Source: Maribacter flavus
GTDB lineage: Bacteria > Bacteroidota > Bacteroidia > Flavobacteriales > Flavobacteriaceae
Assembly (NCBI RefSeq): GCF_008386635.1
Contig: NZ_VUOE01000001.1
Coordinates: forward strand, 620,001-684,000
Direction of reading: 5' to 3'
Length of the DNA stretch: 64,000 nucleotides
Positions 55,477 through 64,000 of this stretch are shown here, in pieces. The notes under the pieces are model-generated. The model saw nothing but the letters and a program-made list of their open reading frames with translations, was not told where the DNA came from and made no database searches. How positions within the stretch are numbered: position 1 is the first letter of the stretch; each line of letters opens with the position of its first letter. The translations under genes were made by a program, and so were the position numbers.

Positions 55477-56472
55477 ATGCAACGAAGAAAGTTTTTAAAA
55501 AATTCCGGGGCCCTTACTGCAGGCATGTTGGCAACTCCCATAATAGCGGCACCCAGCGACTATGAAAAGAACCAAAAACCAATCGACACCCAATCAAACG
55601 CTACCATTCCCATCACCATCTGCACCTGGGATTTTGGCAATGCCACGGCAAAGGCCTGGGAAGTATTGAGTGCCGGAGGAAGTTCCCTGGATGCCGTTCA
55701 CCAAGGCGTAATGGTTGAAGAGAACAATCTGGACAACCAAACGGTGGGCAATGGTGGCAGGCCGGACCGGGATGGAAACGTAACCCTGGATGCCTGCATC
55801 ATGGACAAGGATGCCAATTGCGGGGCCGTTTTGGCCATTCAAAATATTGCCAATCCCATTTCAGTAGCGCGAAAGGTCATGGAAGAGACGCCCCATGTCA
55901 TGCTGGTTGGGAAAGGAGCGGAACAGTTCGCCTACGAGCAAGGTTTTGAAAAACAAAATTTGTTGACGGAGCAATCAAAAAAGGAATGGGAGGAGTGGAA
56001 AAAAACATCGCAGTATAAACCAATCATCAATATTGAGAACCACGATACCATAGGCATGTTGGCCATAGACGAAAAGGGAGATATCGCAGGTGCCTGTACC
56101 ACGAGCGGCATGGCCTATAAAATGGCCGGGCGCGTGGGCGATTCCCCCATAATAGGTGCCGGACTCTTTGTGGATAACGAGGTTGGTGGGGCCACGGCCA
56201 CGGGGGTCGGCGAAGAAGTGGTACGAACCGTGGGCAGTTTTTTGATAGTGGAACTGATGCGCCAGGGAAAATCGCCCCAAGAAGCCTGCGAAGAAGGCGT
56301 AAAACGTATCATTGACAAGAACAAGGACAAGCAGGATTTCCAAATTGGGTTTATCGCTATCAATAAAAAAGGTGAAACGGGCGCCTATTGCATACATCCA
56401 GGATTTACCTATAGAACCTACACCAAAGATGGGCATTTGAATAATCCCTCGGGTAGTTATTTAAAATCCTAG
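55477..56472 (+). CDS. N4-(beta-N-acetylglucosaminyl)-L-asparaginase
   Basis: Glycosylasparaginase cleaves the GlcNAc-Asn bond of degraded glycoproteins. The 331-residue Ntn hydrolase has a twin-arginine-like signal (QRRKFLKNSG followed by a hydrophobic part ending IIAAPSD), so it is exported. The chain self-cleaves before a threonine; here that is the Thr in NHDTIGMLAID near residue 193, as in the human and Elizabethkingia enzymes. The substrate loop GRVGDSPIIGAGLFVD and GEEVVRTVGSF are also conserved. The promoter box upstream, TATATTTA at 55442-55449, is only a weak match. Confidence 0.94.
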   Translation: MQRRKFLKNSGALTAGMLATPIIAAPSDYEKNQKPIDTQSNATIPITICTWDFGNATAKAWEVLSAGGSSLDAVHQGVMVEENNLDNQTVGNGGRPDRDGNVTLDACIMDKDANCGAVLAIQNIANPISVARKVMEETPHVMLVGKGAEQFAYEQGFEKQNLLTEQSKKEWEEWKKTSQYKPIINIENHDTIGMLAIDEKGDIAGACTTSGMAYKMAGRVGDSPIIGAGLFVDNEVGGATATGVGEEVVRTVGSFLIVELMRQGKSPQEACEEGVKRIIDKNKDKQDFQIGFIAINKKGETGAYCIHPGFTYRTYTKDGHLNNPSGSYLKS

Positions 56473-56545
56473 GTTCAATTGCCCATACCTTTAGCGCATT
56501 AAAACAAACTTCGTAATTTTAACCCCACACCTATAATTTTCAAAA

Positions 56546-59380
56546 ATGTCGGAACAAAAAAGACTGTTTTTACTGGACGCCTACGCCTTAATTTTTCGTG
56601 GCTATTATGCACTGATAAAAAACCCAAGAATCAATTCCAAGGGGATGGACACCAGTGCCATCATGGGTTTTATGAATTCCTTGTTCGATGTGATAAATCG
56701 TGAAAAACCGGACCATTTGGCCGTCTGTTTTGACAAAGGTGGCAGTACTGAGAGAACGGAACTTTTCCCGGAATACAAAGCTAATAGGGATGAAACACCC
56801 GATGCCATTCGGATTGCGATACCCTATATCCAGGATATCCTAAAAGCTATGCATATACCTTCGGTTATTTTGGAAGGTTGGGAAGCGGACGATATCATAG
56901 GCACCTTATCAAAACAGGCCGAAAAAGAAGGCTATAAAGTGTTTATGGTAACTCCAGATAAGGATTTTGGGCAGCTGGTATCTGAAAATATTTTTATGTA
57001 CAGACCTGCCCGTATGGGCAATGGAATCGAGATATGGGGAATCCCCGAGGTCCAAAAACGCTTTGGGGTAGAACGCCCGGAACAGGTAATCGATTACCTG
57101 GGCATGATGGGCGATGCCAGTGACAATATCCCCGGCCTGCCCGGTGTAGGAGACAAAACGGCCAAAAAATTCATTGAGCAGTTCGGGTCCTTGGAAGGGC
57201 TTTTGGAAAATGCGGACCAGTTGACAGGCAAAATGAAGGAAAAAGTCATTGAAAATGCCGAGTTGGGCCGACTCTCAAAAAAACTGGCTACCATTTGCAC
57301 GGATTGCGACGTTACTTTCAATGCCGAGGACTATGAACTTTCCGTTCCGGATAGCGAGGCCGTCCAAAAAATATTCGAGGAGCTGGAGTTCAGGAGGCTT
57401 AAGGAGCAATTCATCAAAATATTCTCAGGGGAAGAGGACACTACGGAAACCCAAGTGACCAGCACGGAAACGGCCCAAAAAATAGCCTCTTCCGCAGGCA
57501 GTGGCCAATTTTCCCTTTTTGGTGGGGATGGGGCTTCCCCAGCAACCATCAAGGATACTTCCAGTAGAAATACCATTGCCGATGTTCCCCATGTGTATCA
57601 AAGTGTGGCCCCGGGTATGGCCATGAAGTTGTTCCTACAGAATTTAATGAAACAGACCTCCGTCTGCTTTGATACGGAAACCACTTCCATCAATCCTTTG
57701 GAGGCGGAATTGGTAGGTATCGCCTTTTCCTGGGAGGCGACAAAGGGTTTTTATGTTCCGTTTCCAGAGGAACCGGACAAGGCCCAAGAACTCATCGAGG
57801 AGTTACGCCCGTTTTTTGAATCGGAGAATATTGAAAAAATCGGCCAGAACCTAAAATATGACATTAAGGTCTTGGACAAGTATAATATCAAGGTTCACGG
57901 TAGACTTTTTGATACGATGTTGGCCCATTACCTCATCAATCCGGATATGCGCCATAATATGGACGTACTCTCCGAAACCTATCTGAACTATACCCCCATT
58001 TCCATAACGGAGCTCATCGGCAAAAAGGGAAAAAACCAGCTTTCCATGCGGGAAGTACCTTTGGAAAAACAAACGGAATATGCCGTGGAGGATGCGGATA
58101 TCACCTTTCAACTCGCCCAACATTTTAGACCGGAATTGGCGGAAGCTAAAACGGACGGACTTTTTGGGGATATAGAAATACCCTTGTTAAGGGTCTTGGC
58201 CGATATGGAACTGGAAGGCATCAATTTGGACATCGATTTTTTAAAGTCCCTTTCCAAAGATCTTGAGAACGATATCGCCAATCTGGAACAGCAAATTTAT
58301 GAGGCCGCCGGGGAAGAATTCAATATCGGTTCGCCCAAACAGCTGGGCGAAATCCTTTTTGATAAAATGAAGTTGGTGGACAAACCTAAGAAAACCAAGA
58401 CGGGGCAATATTCCACGGCAGAAGACGTACTTTCCTATCTGGCCAAGGACCACGAAATCATTAGGAATGTACTGGATTACAGGGGGCTTACCAAACTCAA
58501 AAGCACCTATGTGGATGCCTTGCCGGAACAGGTAGAACCTTCTACGGGCAGGGTACATACGGATTATATGCAAACCGTTGCGGCCACCGGACGTTTGAGC
58601 AGCAACAACCCCAACCTACAGAATATTCCCATTAGAACGGAAAGAGGTAGACAGGTACGAAAAGCCTTTGTCCCAAGAAATGGGGATTATACCTTACTGG
58701 CAGCGGATTATTCCCAAATAGAACTGCGCATCATTGCCGCCCTAAGCCAAGAGGACACCATGATCGAGGCCTTCAAAAACGGGGAGGACATCCATGCATC
58801 CACGGCCTCCAAGGTTTTTAACGTACCCTTGGAAGAAGTAACGCGGGAGCAACGAAGCAATGCCAAGACCGTAAACTTTGGAATTATTTATGGGGTTTCG
58901 GCCTTTGGGCTAAGCAATCAGACGGACCTATCGCGTTCAGAATCCAAAGATTTGATAGACACCTATTATAAAACCTATCCGAAGCTTAGAAACTATATCA
59001 GCGAACAGGTGGATTTTGCCCGTGAGCACGGATACGTACAGACCGTTCTGGGCCGTAGGCGCTATCTAAAGGACATCAACGGAAGCAATGCGGTTGTTAG
59101 AGGTGCCGCCGAACGAAACGCCGTGAATGCCCCCATACAAGGAAGCGCGGCCGATATCATTAAAATAGCCATGATCAATATCCACAAGAAATTGATCGAG
59201 GGCGGATACAAATCCAAAATGCTGCTTCAGGTACACGATGAATTGGTTTTTGACATTTACAAGCCCGAACTGGAAACCCTAAAACAGGTAATTAAATCCG
59301 AAATGGAGAATGCGTATGAATTGGCCGTTCCCCTGGATGTTGAACTGGGTATGGGAGAAAACTGGCTGGTAGCCCATTAA
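56546..59380 (+). CDS. polA: DNA polymerase I
   Basis: Pol I removes RNA primers and fills gaps in repair and replication. The 944-residue protein has an N-terminal 5' nuclease domain (to about 300, with VCFDKGG and EADDIIG and GDASDNIPG), a linker, a 3'-5' exonuclease domain (about 370-530) that keeps its acidic residues (FDTETTS, NLKYDIKVL and YAVEDADITF), so proofreading is probably intact, and a polymerase domain with LLAADYSQIELRI, the RRRYL region and VHDELVFDI. Length is usual for Bacteroidota. A strong terminator follows at 59402-59426. Confidence 0.97.
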   Translation: MSEQKRLFLLDAYALIFRGYYALIKNPRINSKGMDTSAIMGFMNSLFDVINREKPDHLAVCFDKGGSTERTELFPEYKANRDETPDAIRIAIPYIQDILKAMHIPSVILEGWEADDIIGTLSKQAEKEGYKVFMVTPDKDFGQLVSENIFMYRPARMGNGIEIWGIPEVQKRFGVERPEQVIDYLGMMGDASDNIPGLPGVGDKTAKKFIEQFGSLEGLLENADQLTGKMKEKVIENAELGRLSKKLATICTDCDVTFNAEDYELSVPDSEAVQKIFEELEFRRLKEQFIKIFSGEEDTTETQVTSTETAQKIASSAGSGQFSLFGGDGASPATIKDTSSRNTIADVPHVYQSVAPGMAMKLFLQNLMKQTSVCFDTETTSINPLEAELVGIAFSWEATKGFYVPFPEEPDKAQELIEELRPFFESENIEKIGQNLKYDIKVLDKYNIKVHGRLFDTMLAHYLINPDMRHNMDVLSETYLNYTPISITELIGKKGKNQLSMREVPLEKQTEYAVEDADITFQLAQHFRPELAEAKTDGLFGDIEIPLLRVLADMELEGINLDIDFLKSLSKDLENDIANLEQQIYEAAGEEFNIGSPKQLGEILFDKMKLVDKPKKTKTGQYSTAEDVLSYLAKDHEIIRNVLDYRGLTKLKSTYVDALPEQVEPSTGRVHTDYMQTVAATGRLSSNNPNLQNIPIRTERGRQVRKAFVPRNGDYTLLAADYSQIELRIIAALSQEDTMIEAFKNGEDIHASTASKVFNVPLEEVTREQRSNAKTVNFGIIYGVSAFGLSNQTDLSRSESKDLIDTYYKTYPKLRNYISEQVDFAREHGYVQTVLGRRRYLKDINGSNAVVRGAAERNAVNAPIQGSAADIIKIAMINIHKKLIEGGYKSKMLLQVHDELVFDIYKPELETLKQVIKSEMENAYELAVPLDVELGMGENWLVAH

Positions 59381-59401
59381 AATCGGTAGATATAGAAACA
59401 A

Positions 59402-59426
59402 AAAGGCACCCTTCTAGGGTGCCTTT
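59402..59426. terminator. terminator between polA and the converging gene
   Basis: An 11-bp perfect stem, AAAGGCACCCT with AGGGTGCCTTT, has a three-base loop. The plus strand continues ACTTTTATTTTTT and the minus strand TTGTTTCTA, so it serves polA well and the converging gene moderately. Confidence 0.88.
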
Positions 59427-59448
59427 ACTTTTATTTTTTGCGCAAGTC

Positions 59449-60009
59449 TTAATTCAAACTATTGGCCCACTTATGGGACATAGTTTTAGACCTTTTAAAA
59501 AGGTTCAAAAGGGGTTTAAAATAACTGGCCAAGGAATATGGTTCAAAATCGAATCGTAGGATAACTTTTTTGGAATCATTTCCGGTGATGGCCAATCCAT
59601 TTTGTATTTTGAAATCCATATACGGAAAACCATAAACCGCCTCCATATCCTTTTCTTTATTGATAAAATAATTTCCTTTTCCATTTAGGTAGAAACGGAA
59701 TGTACTATAATTCCGAACAGGAAGATCCAAAGCCTCCTTGGTCTTTAAATACAAACCTGTATGCATCCCCTTTAGGTTCAAAGCCTTGTTGCCCTTGAAA
59801 TTGGGCATTTCATGTTCTTTGCCCGCATTGTCCAAAACGGAGATATGGGAAACGTTCAATAACATTTCGGACACGCCCCTATCAATGGCTATGTCATTTA
59901 TTAAGGTCAATTCTTCAATCCTATTTCCTTTGTTGTCCCATTGATCCATCATATCCAAAGAGAATGGTATCGATTGCCAAATTGTTGGGTATACTCTTCT
60001 ATATTTCAT
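59449..60009 (-). CDS. hypothetical cytoplasmic protein
   Basis: From the ATG at 60009 (MKYRRVYPTIWQS) the protein is 186 residues. It has no signal peptide or helix, and alternates beta-like segments such as EELTLINDIAIDRG, YSTFRFYLNGKG and KKVILRFDFEPYSL, with a Lys-rich end. I do not recognise the family. The upstream frame to 60039 would add a hydrophobic start (MYRIILIYSV), but the shorter form is more natural. It converges on polA and shares its terminator. Upstream lie 294 bases in which I see no gene. Confidence 0.65.
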   Translation of the reverse strand: MKYRRVYPTIWQSIPFSLDMMDQWDNKGNRIEELTLINDIAIDRGVSEMLLNVSHISVLDNAGKEHEMPNFKGNKALNLKGMHTGLYLKTKEALDLPVRNYSTFRFYLNGKGNYFINKEKDMEAVYGFPYMDFKIQNGLAITGNDSKKVILRFDFEPYSLASYFKPLLNLFKRSKTMSHKWANSLN

Positions 60010-60303
60010 AACGCTGTATATTAAAATTATACGGTACAAAATTCAGAATCGTTTTTGGTGGCAAAAACAAGAATCTTCACCTATTTCTATGCTATATTAA
60101 CCTGATTGGCCTATTTTAACAAGATATTAGGTCAAAATAACATTTTATTGGCACCGCCAAAGGGTTGAATACCCCGAGGCAGTCTACTCATGATTAAGGC
60201 GTATCCCAAAAGCCATCAAATCAAAAAGTTAATTACTCTTAAAAAGATACTATTTTGAATTTATAAGGCGTTCTAGGTATTGTTTCTAAAGGTTGGCAGT
60301 GCT

Positions 60304-60633
60304 ATGAAAAGAATGATTTTTGTTTCGCTTTGTTTGTTTAGCACCTTGCTATTTTCACAACAGAAAAAGGCTGTGGACGATGCATCTGCCGAAAAGGAAA
60401 TAATAATCTTCCCAAATCCCGCTACTACGGTCGTAAATATTCTCGGCCTCAAGAACGCACCACAGGCTTCCATTGTTCTATCGGACACTTATGGAAATAC
60501 ATTAAATAGTTATCAATGGGAAATAAAGAACAATGCCTTGAACATTCCAGTTGCAAACCTCGACCCCGGAATCTACCTGCTTTCCATCCGTTCATCGGAA
60601 CAAAAGGTTCAGAAGAAGTTCGTAAAGCAATAA
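60304..60633 (+). CDS. secreted protein made almost only of a T9SS sorting domain
   Basis: This 109-residue protein has a signal peptide (MKRMIFVSLCLFSTLLFSQQ), a linker of about twelve charged residues and then a complete type A C-terminal sorting domain from about residue 34: IIIFPNPATTVVNI, LSDTYGN, IPVANLDPGIYLLSI and the basic end KKFVKQ. Such a domain normally follows a large exported enzyme or adhesin and directs it through the SprA channel. Here it has no cargo. It may be a decayed gene that lost its passenger or a genuine small surface protein. Its stop abuts the stop of the converging TonB receptor gene. Confidence 0.85.
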   Translation: MKRMIFVSLCLFSTLLFSQQKKAVDDASAEKEIIIFPNPATTVVNILGLKNAPQASIVLSDTYGNTLNSYQWEIKNNALNIPVANLDPGIYLLSIRSSEQKVQKKFVKQ

Positions 60634-63045
60634 TTAGTCGAAAACAAAATTATAGGTCAGTGCCAGTAAGGGGCTATTCAGAACGGAAAGTTCGTAAGAC
60701 CCCAATGGACTATCCAGGAAAACCGCACCATCCTCGGCGCCCTGTCTTTGTGTGTAGTACACATTAAATGGATTTCTCCTACCATACACGTTGTAAATGG
60801 TAAAAATCCAATCCCCTTTCCATTTTCGGTTGGGGTTTTTACCGTAGGATACCTTCCATGAAAAATCCAGCCTGTGGTACGGGCGTAATCGGGCATTATT
60901 TCTTTCCAAAAATATAGGGACGTCCAAATCCTCGATTTTAAAAACGCTGTTGGCTACCGTATAGGGCCTACCTGTTTGTGCGGTAAAATTGAAACTCCAT
61001 GTATTGTAGGGATCGCCCTCAAAATTAACCGTTCCGTTGAATACATGAGGTCGGTCAAAATCAGATGCAAACCATTCGTTATTGTTGATTCTATCCGCCA
61101 AACGTTCATTTTGGGACCGTAATAAACTTCTGGACCAAGTATAGTTGAACCATCCATTGAATTTACCCTTGGGTTTCCTAAAACTCAATTCTACCCCGTA
61201 CGCCTTTCCTTCTGCCTGAACGATATCCCGCTCCAAATATTCCTGCAAAAAGAAGTCGGCACCTGGTTTATAAGTAAGATTGTTATCCGATGTTCTATAA
61301 TAGCCCTCCAAACCAAGTTCAATGGTATTATCCGCTACCCCGGTGTAAATTCCAAAACCGTAGGCATCACTATTTTGGGGTGCGATATTGGGATCCGAAG
61401 TCTTCCAACGTGAGGTGGGCAAAGGGGTCGTTGAATTATACACATTTTGTAGGTATTGGTTCAATCTGGCAAAACTCGCCTTTATGGAGGTTACCTCCCC
61501 AAGTTTATAGTTAAGCCCCAATCTAGGTTCCAAATCGTTATACGTTTTTACGCCGGCACCTTTCTCAAAAAAGGTGGTCCCCAAGAGTTCTCCTGTGATA
61601 TCATCAAAAGCCCCCTGGGTATAGGGACCTACGAATACAAAATGATTAAAACGCAGGCCTGCGGAAAATTTAAGCCGCTCGCCCAACAACCAATTCAAGT
61701 TTCCATAGCCCGAAAAAACATAACTATTTTCCTGCGCCAAATCAACGGGCAAAATACTATTGCCATTGCCCGGATCAAGATTTCCGGGCTGAATGGTGTA
61801 CTTATTTACTTGAACGCCGCCATAATAGTCGACCTTTTCGTTGATCGTATTGGACAATTCTGAAATGAAACTCAAATAGTTGATACCCGAGTCAAATTCA
61901 ATTTCATTATCGCTCTGTTGTTCTGGAAAAATGGTTTTGGGATTATAATCGCTCATCACCAACAAGGTCCTAAGAATACGGTCATTGCTAAAACTATGTG
62001 TCCAATTAAGGGTGCCGTTCAATGTCCTAAAATCAAATTGGTTATTTTCCGCATTGATATTTTGGATCTTGGTTATCAGATCCAACTGATAGAAATCCTT
62101 TGTGAAAAAGCCCGTAAAGGATATCTGGTCCTTTTCCGTGGGCAAATACAATAGTTTTAGGGTAGCATCCTGAAAATTGGCCTTGGTATTCTTTAAACGT
62201 TCAGAAAATAGTGGCAACAGGAAATCCGTAAAACCCGCCCTGCCCCCAAGGCTCATCATCAATTTATCCTTTATCAATGGAGTTTCAATGGCCAACCGAC
62301 TTGAAATGATACCAACTCCGCCGCTCAATTTAAATTTATTCGTATACGGATTTTTGACCTTTACATCCAATACGGAAGTTGTTCTTCCTCCATATCGGGA
62401 AGGAATATTTGCCCGATACAAATCTACGGATGAAACCGATTCTGGAGTAAATACCGAAAACAAACCGAATAAATGGGTGGGATTAAAAACTGGCGCATAA
62501 TCATACAGTAATAGGTTTTGGTCCAAGGAACCGCCCCGTACCGATAGTCCGTTACTAAGTTCCCCCGCATTGTTTACACCCGCTAACAATGTCATACCTC
62601 GCAGCACATCGAACTCTCCAATCGCGGCCGGTATTTTTTTAAGCTCTTGGGAATTTAGTTCCAACGCGCCCATTTGCGGAGTTTCCAAATTGTCCAAAAT
62701 ACGTTTGGCACGGACCACTACCTCAGAGAGCTGTTCTTCTTGCGGCCATAATTTAACCGTAATTACCTGGCTTTGATTTAGACCGATGTTTAAAACCTCT
62801 TTGGTAAATCCAATATAATTTACGGTCGCCGTGTAATCCCCACGCGGCAAATCGATTGAAAACCTGCCGGCCTCATTGGTAATACCCCCACAGCTACAAG
62901 GAGTTATGGAAATCTGTGCATTTTCCATGGGAAGATTCGTCTCTTCGTTTAGCACTATAAGGGACAAGGTGAGATCCTGGGCATGGGCTAGGAAAGACGA
63001 AAAAAGTACTAATATAATTAATAGGGATTGGACTTTTACTGTCAT
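60634..63045 (-). CDS. TonB-dependent outer-membrane receptor
   Basis: The 803-residue protein has a signal peptide, a CarboxypepD_reg-like domain at about 25-110 (NEETNLPMENAQISI, PRGDYTATVNYIGF), a plug domain near 115-230 and a beta-barrel ending in a short aromatic strand (LALTYNFVFD). It imports a substrate across the outer membrane with energy from TonB. It is shorter than classical SusC proteins (about 1000 residues), so it is closer to the peptide- or siderophore-type group. The DUF4249 gene starts upstream, 10 bases from it, which is a common pair in Bacteroidota. The substrate is unknown. Confidence 0.93.
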   Translation of the reverse strand: MTVKVQSLLIILVLFSSFLAHAQDLTLSLIVLNEETNLPMENAQISITPCSCGGITNEAGRFSIDLPRGDYTATVNYIGFTKEVLNIGLNQSQVITVKLWPQEEQLSEVVVRAKRILDNLETPQMGALELNSQELKKIPAAIGEFDVLRGMTLLAGVNNAGELSNGLSVRGGSLDQNLLLYDYAPVFNPTHLFGLFSVFTPESVSSVDLYRANIPSRYGGRTTSVLDVKVKNPYTNKFKLSGGVGIISSRLAIETPLIKDKLMMSLGGRAGFTDFLLPLFSERLKNTKANFQDATLKLLYLPTEKDQISFTGFFTKDFYQLDLITKIQNINAENNQFDFRTLNGTLNWTHSFSNDRILRTLLVMSDYNPKTIFPEQQSDNEIEFDSGINYLSFISELSNTINEKVDYYGGVQVNKYTIQPGNLDPGNGNSILPVDLAQENSYVFSGYGNLNWLLGERLKFSAGLRFNHFVFVGPYTQGAFDDITGELLGTTFFEKGAGVKTYNDLEPRLGLNYKLGEVTSIKASFARLNQYLQNVYNSTTPLPTSRWKTSDPNIAPQNSDAYGFGIYTGVADNTIELGLEGYYRTSDNNLTYKPGADFFLQEYLERDIVQAEGKAYGVELSFRKPKGKFNGWFNYTWSRSLLRSQNERLADRINNNEWFASDFDRPHVFNGTVNFEGDPYNTWSFNFTAQTGRPYTVANSVFKIEDLDVPIFLERNNARLRPYHRLDFSWKVSYGKNPNRKWKGDWIFTIYNVYGRRNPFNVYYTQRQGAEDGAVFLDSPLGSYELSVLNSPLLALTYNFVFD

Positions 63046-63055
63046 TTTCTATGTT

Positions 63056-64000
63056 TTACTGCCAACCCTCCGGTTCAATAGCTGTTCTATATCTCGATTC
63101 TTCACATGGGGCCAAATTGGTGGCAGGAGGGGGATAGGGTGAACCTATGGTAGGTTCCAAGGACACGGCTGGTGGCTGTCTGGTCGCAATAGCAGCTTCG
63201 TTGATAAGTTCCCTTACTACATACACATTGACTATAGAAGAAGCGGCCGCGGTAAACCTGCCCAATACAATTTCCTGAGAATCATCAGCATTGTAAAGAT
63301 TACCAATTAAGGCCGCTGGCGGCGGGGCATTAAACCCGGAGGCATTGTCCACAATATCCTTCAAGACCTTGTAATATTTATGGGCAGCGGGGGTCAAGGA
63401 GAATTGTTGTACTTCTACCACCATGTTTTCCTTTGTATACAATGGTAAAGAACCCACTTCCAAACCGGTAACCGTTTTCCCGTTCGAAAATGTATCATCA
63501 AAGATGTTGACAGATTCAGGGTAACGTATGGACCAACATTCCGTTTCACAGATATAGTCGAAGTATCTGTACAATCTACCACTCAAATCATACGGGACAC
63601 AGCCTCCTTCTCTATATATACCCTCGTTACAACGTATGCAATAGTCCAGATTTTCAAAGGAGCGATAACTCCAATAGTAATTGTTTTCGGAATTTGAAGG
63701 ATCGTCAAAACTGACTGAAATCTTGTGCCCAGGTATGAATCGGTTTGCCGAGGGCCTAAACTCCAACTCAGGATCGTAATCGATTGAAACATCGGTTATG
63801 GGTACAGGGGTTAAAACAATCTCAGGCTCAGACTCGTATATAGTGCCATTGGGCATGACAACAATGAGCTTCCAACGTTCCCCAGGTACCACCTTAAAAT
63901 CCTGAGGTGAGAGGTATGCATCTTCAGATTCAAAAAAACTAACAGTTCGCCCCGTATCCTGGTTTTCCACATGTACCGAAGCCCCGGTTATGAATTCCAA
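63056..64000 (-). CDS. DUF4249 lipoprotein, N-terminus outside the window
   Basis: The frame is open at the right edge, so the N-terminal part, including the expected lipoprotein signal, is missing; 314 residues are visible. The segment reads as DUF4249: GASVHVENQDTGRTVSF, then beta-rich domain, with EIVLTPVPITDVSIDYDP and several cysteine pairs (CIRCNEG, CVPYDL and CETECWS). DUF4249 proteins usually pair with a TonB receptor and are thought to be surface lipoproteins that bind the substrate. Here the receptor follows 10 bases downstream. The cysteine cluster could bind a metal or form disulfides. Confidence 0.9.
   Translation of the reverse strand: MEFITGASVHVENQDTGRTVSFFESEDAYLSPQDFKVVPGERWKLIVVMPNGTIYESEPEIVLTPVPITDVSIDYDPELEFRPSANRFIPGHKISVSFDDPSNSENNYYWSYRSFENLDYCIRCNEGIYREGGCVPYDLSGRLYRYFDYICETECWSIRYPESVNIFDDTFSNGKTVTGLEVGSLPLYTKENMVVEVQQFSLTPAAHKYYKVLKDIVDNASGFNAPPPAALIGNLYNADDSQEIVLGRFTAAASSIVNVYVVRELINEAAIATRQPPAVSLEPTIGSPYPPPATNLAPCEESRYRTAIEPEGWQ

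Noticed and set aside
1..64000. CRISPR arrays, transposases, integrases, phage or restriction genes
   Set aside because: I found no regularly spaced repeats, terminal inverted repeats, duplicated targets or such protein families in any frame.

Overview
The window is a chromosomal segment of a bacterium in the phylum Bacteroidota, almost certainly a marine-type member of the Flavobacteriaceae. The evidence is consistent along its length. It carries SprA of the type 9 secretion and gliding machinery, alternative complex III (ActABCDEF) placed directly upstream of cytochrome oxidase, a SusC-like TonB receptor beside a DUF4249 lipoprotein, and a stand-alone T9SS sorting domain. Promoters match the Bacteroidota consensus (TTG, about 19 nt, TAnnTTTG). 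The sequence is moderately AT-rich and even in character. I see no insertion sequence, prophage, CRISPR array, defence island or abrupt change in composition; nearly everything looks like core genome.

Layout by region. 1-2.7 kb: two MacB-type ABC permeases, followed at the left edge by the first codons of a further gene. 2.8-8.3 kb: cytochrome oxidase assembly and small subunits, all on the minus strand: heme O synthase, two subunit III proteins, subunit IV, then a Cys-less Sco-like protein, Sco1, DUF420 and a small CxxC membrane protein. 8.4-22.7 kb: tonB, vanZ-like, gcvH, sprA, ruvA, maeB, an SLC45-like MFS carrier and queG. 22.8-31.2 kb: a cytochrome c lipoprotein, a second lipoprotein, a large hybrid sensor kinase with an AraC output domain, ruvB, an acyl-CoA oxidase-like enzyme and a GIN-domain protein. 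31.4-43.2 kb: one operon actA-actB-actC-actD-actE-actF-coxII-coxI. 43.4-48.3 kb: a SPOR-domain protein and the rimP-nusA-infB operon with a good promoter and a leader hairpin. 48.4-56.5 kb: a small membrane protein, a response regulator, tRNA-Gln, a DUF2723 glycosyltransferase, a thioredoxin-fold protein without cysteines, a metallophosphoesterase, cutC and a glycosylasparaginase. 56.5-64 kb: polA, a hypothetical protein, the stand-alone T9SS sorting domain, a TonB-dependent receptor and a truncated DUF4249 protein.

How the genes work together. The largest theme is aerobic respiration. ActABCDEF oxidises menaquinol and passes electrons to cytochrome c; CoxI/II, with subunits III and IV encoded 23 kb away, reduces oxygen. 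CtaB supplies heme O, and Sco1 with its neighbours probably supplies copper to the CuA site. A second theme is the cell envelope: SprA, TonB and the TonB receptor. The third is housekeeping: translation initiation and elongation factors, Holliday junction resolution, DNA polymerase I and queuosine synthesis.

I did not find a clearly new system. The most interesting leads are the one-base-overlapping pair of a Cys-less Sco-like protein and Sco1 within a four-gene assembly module, a helix-hairpin-helix tail on the membrane subunit ActC, a thioredoxin fold that has lost both catalytic cysteines, a secreted protein that is little more than a sorting signal, an acyl-CoA oxidase with an extra N-terminal domain, and the rimP leader hairpin.
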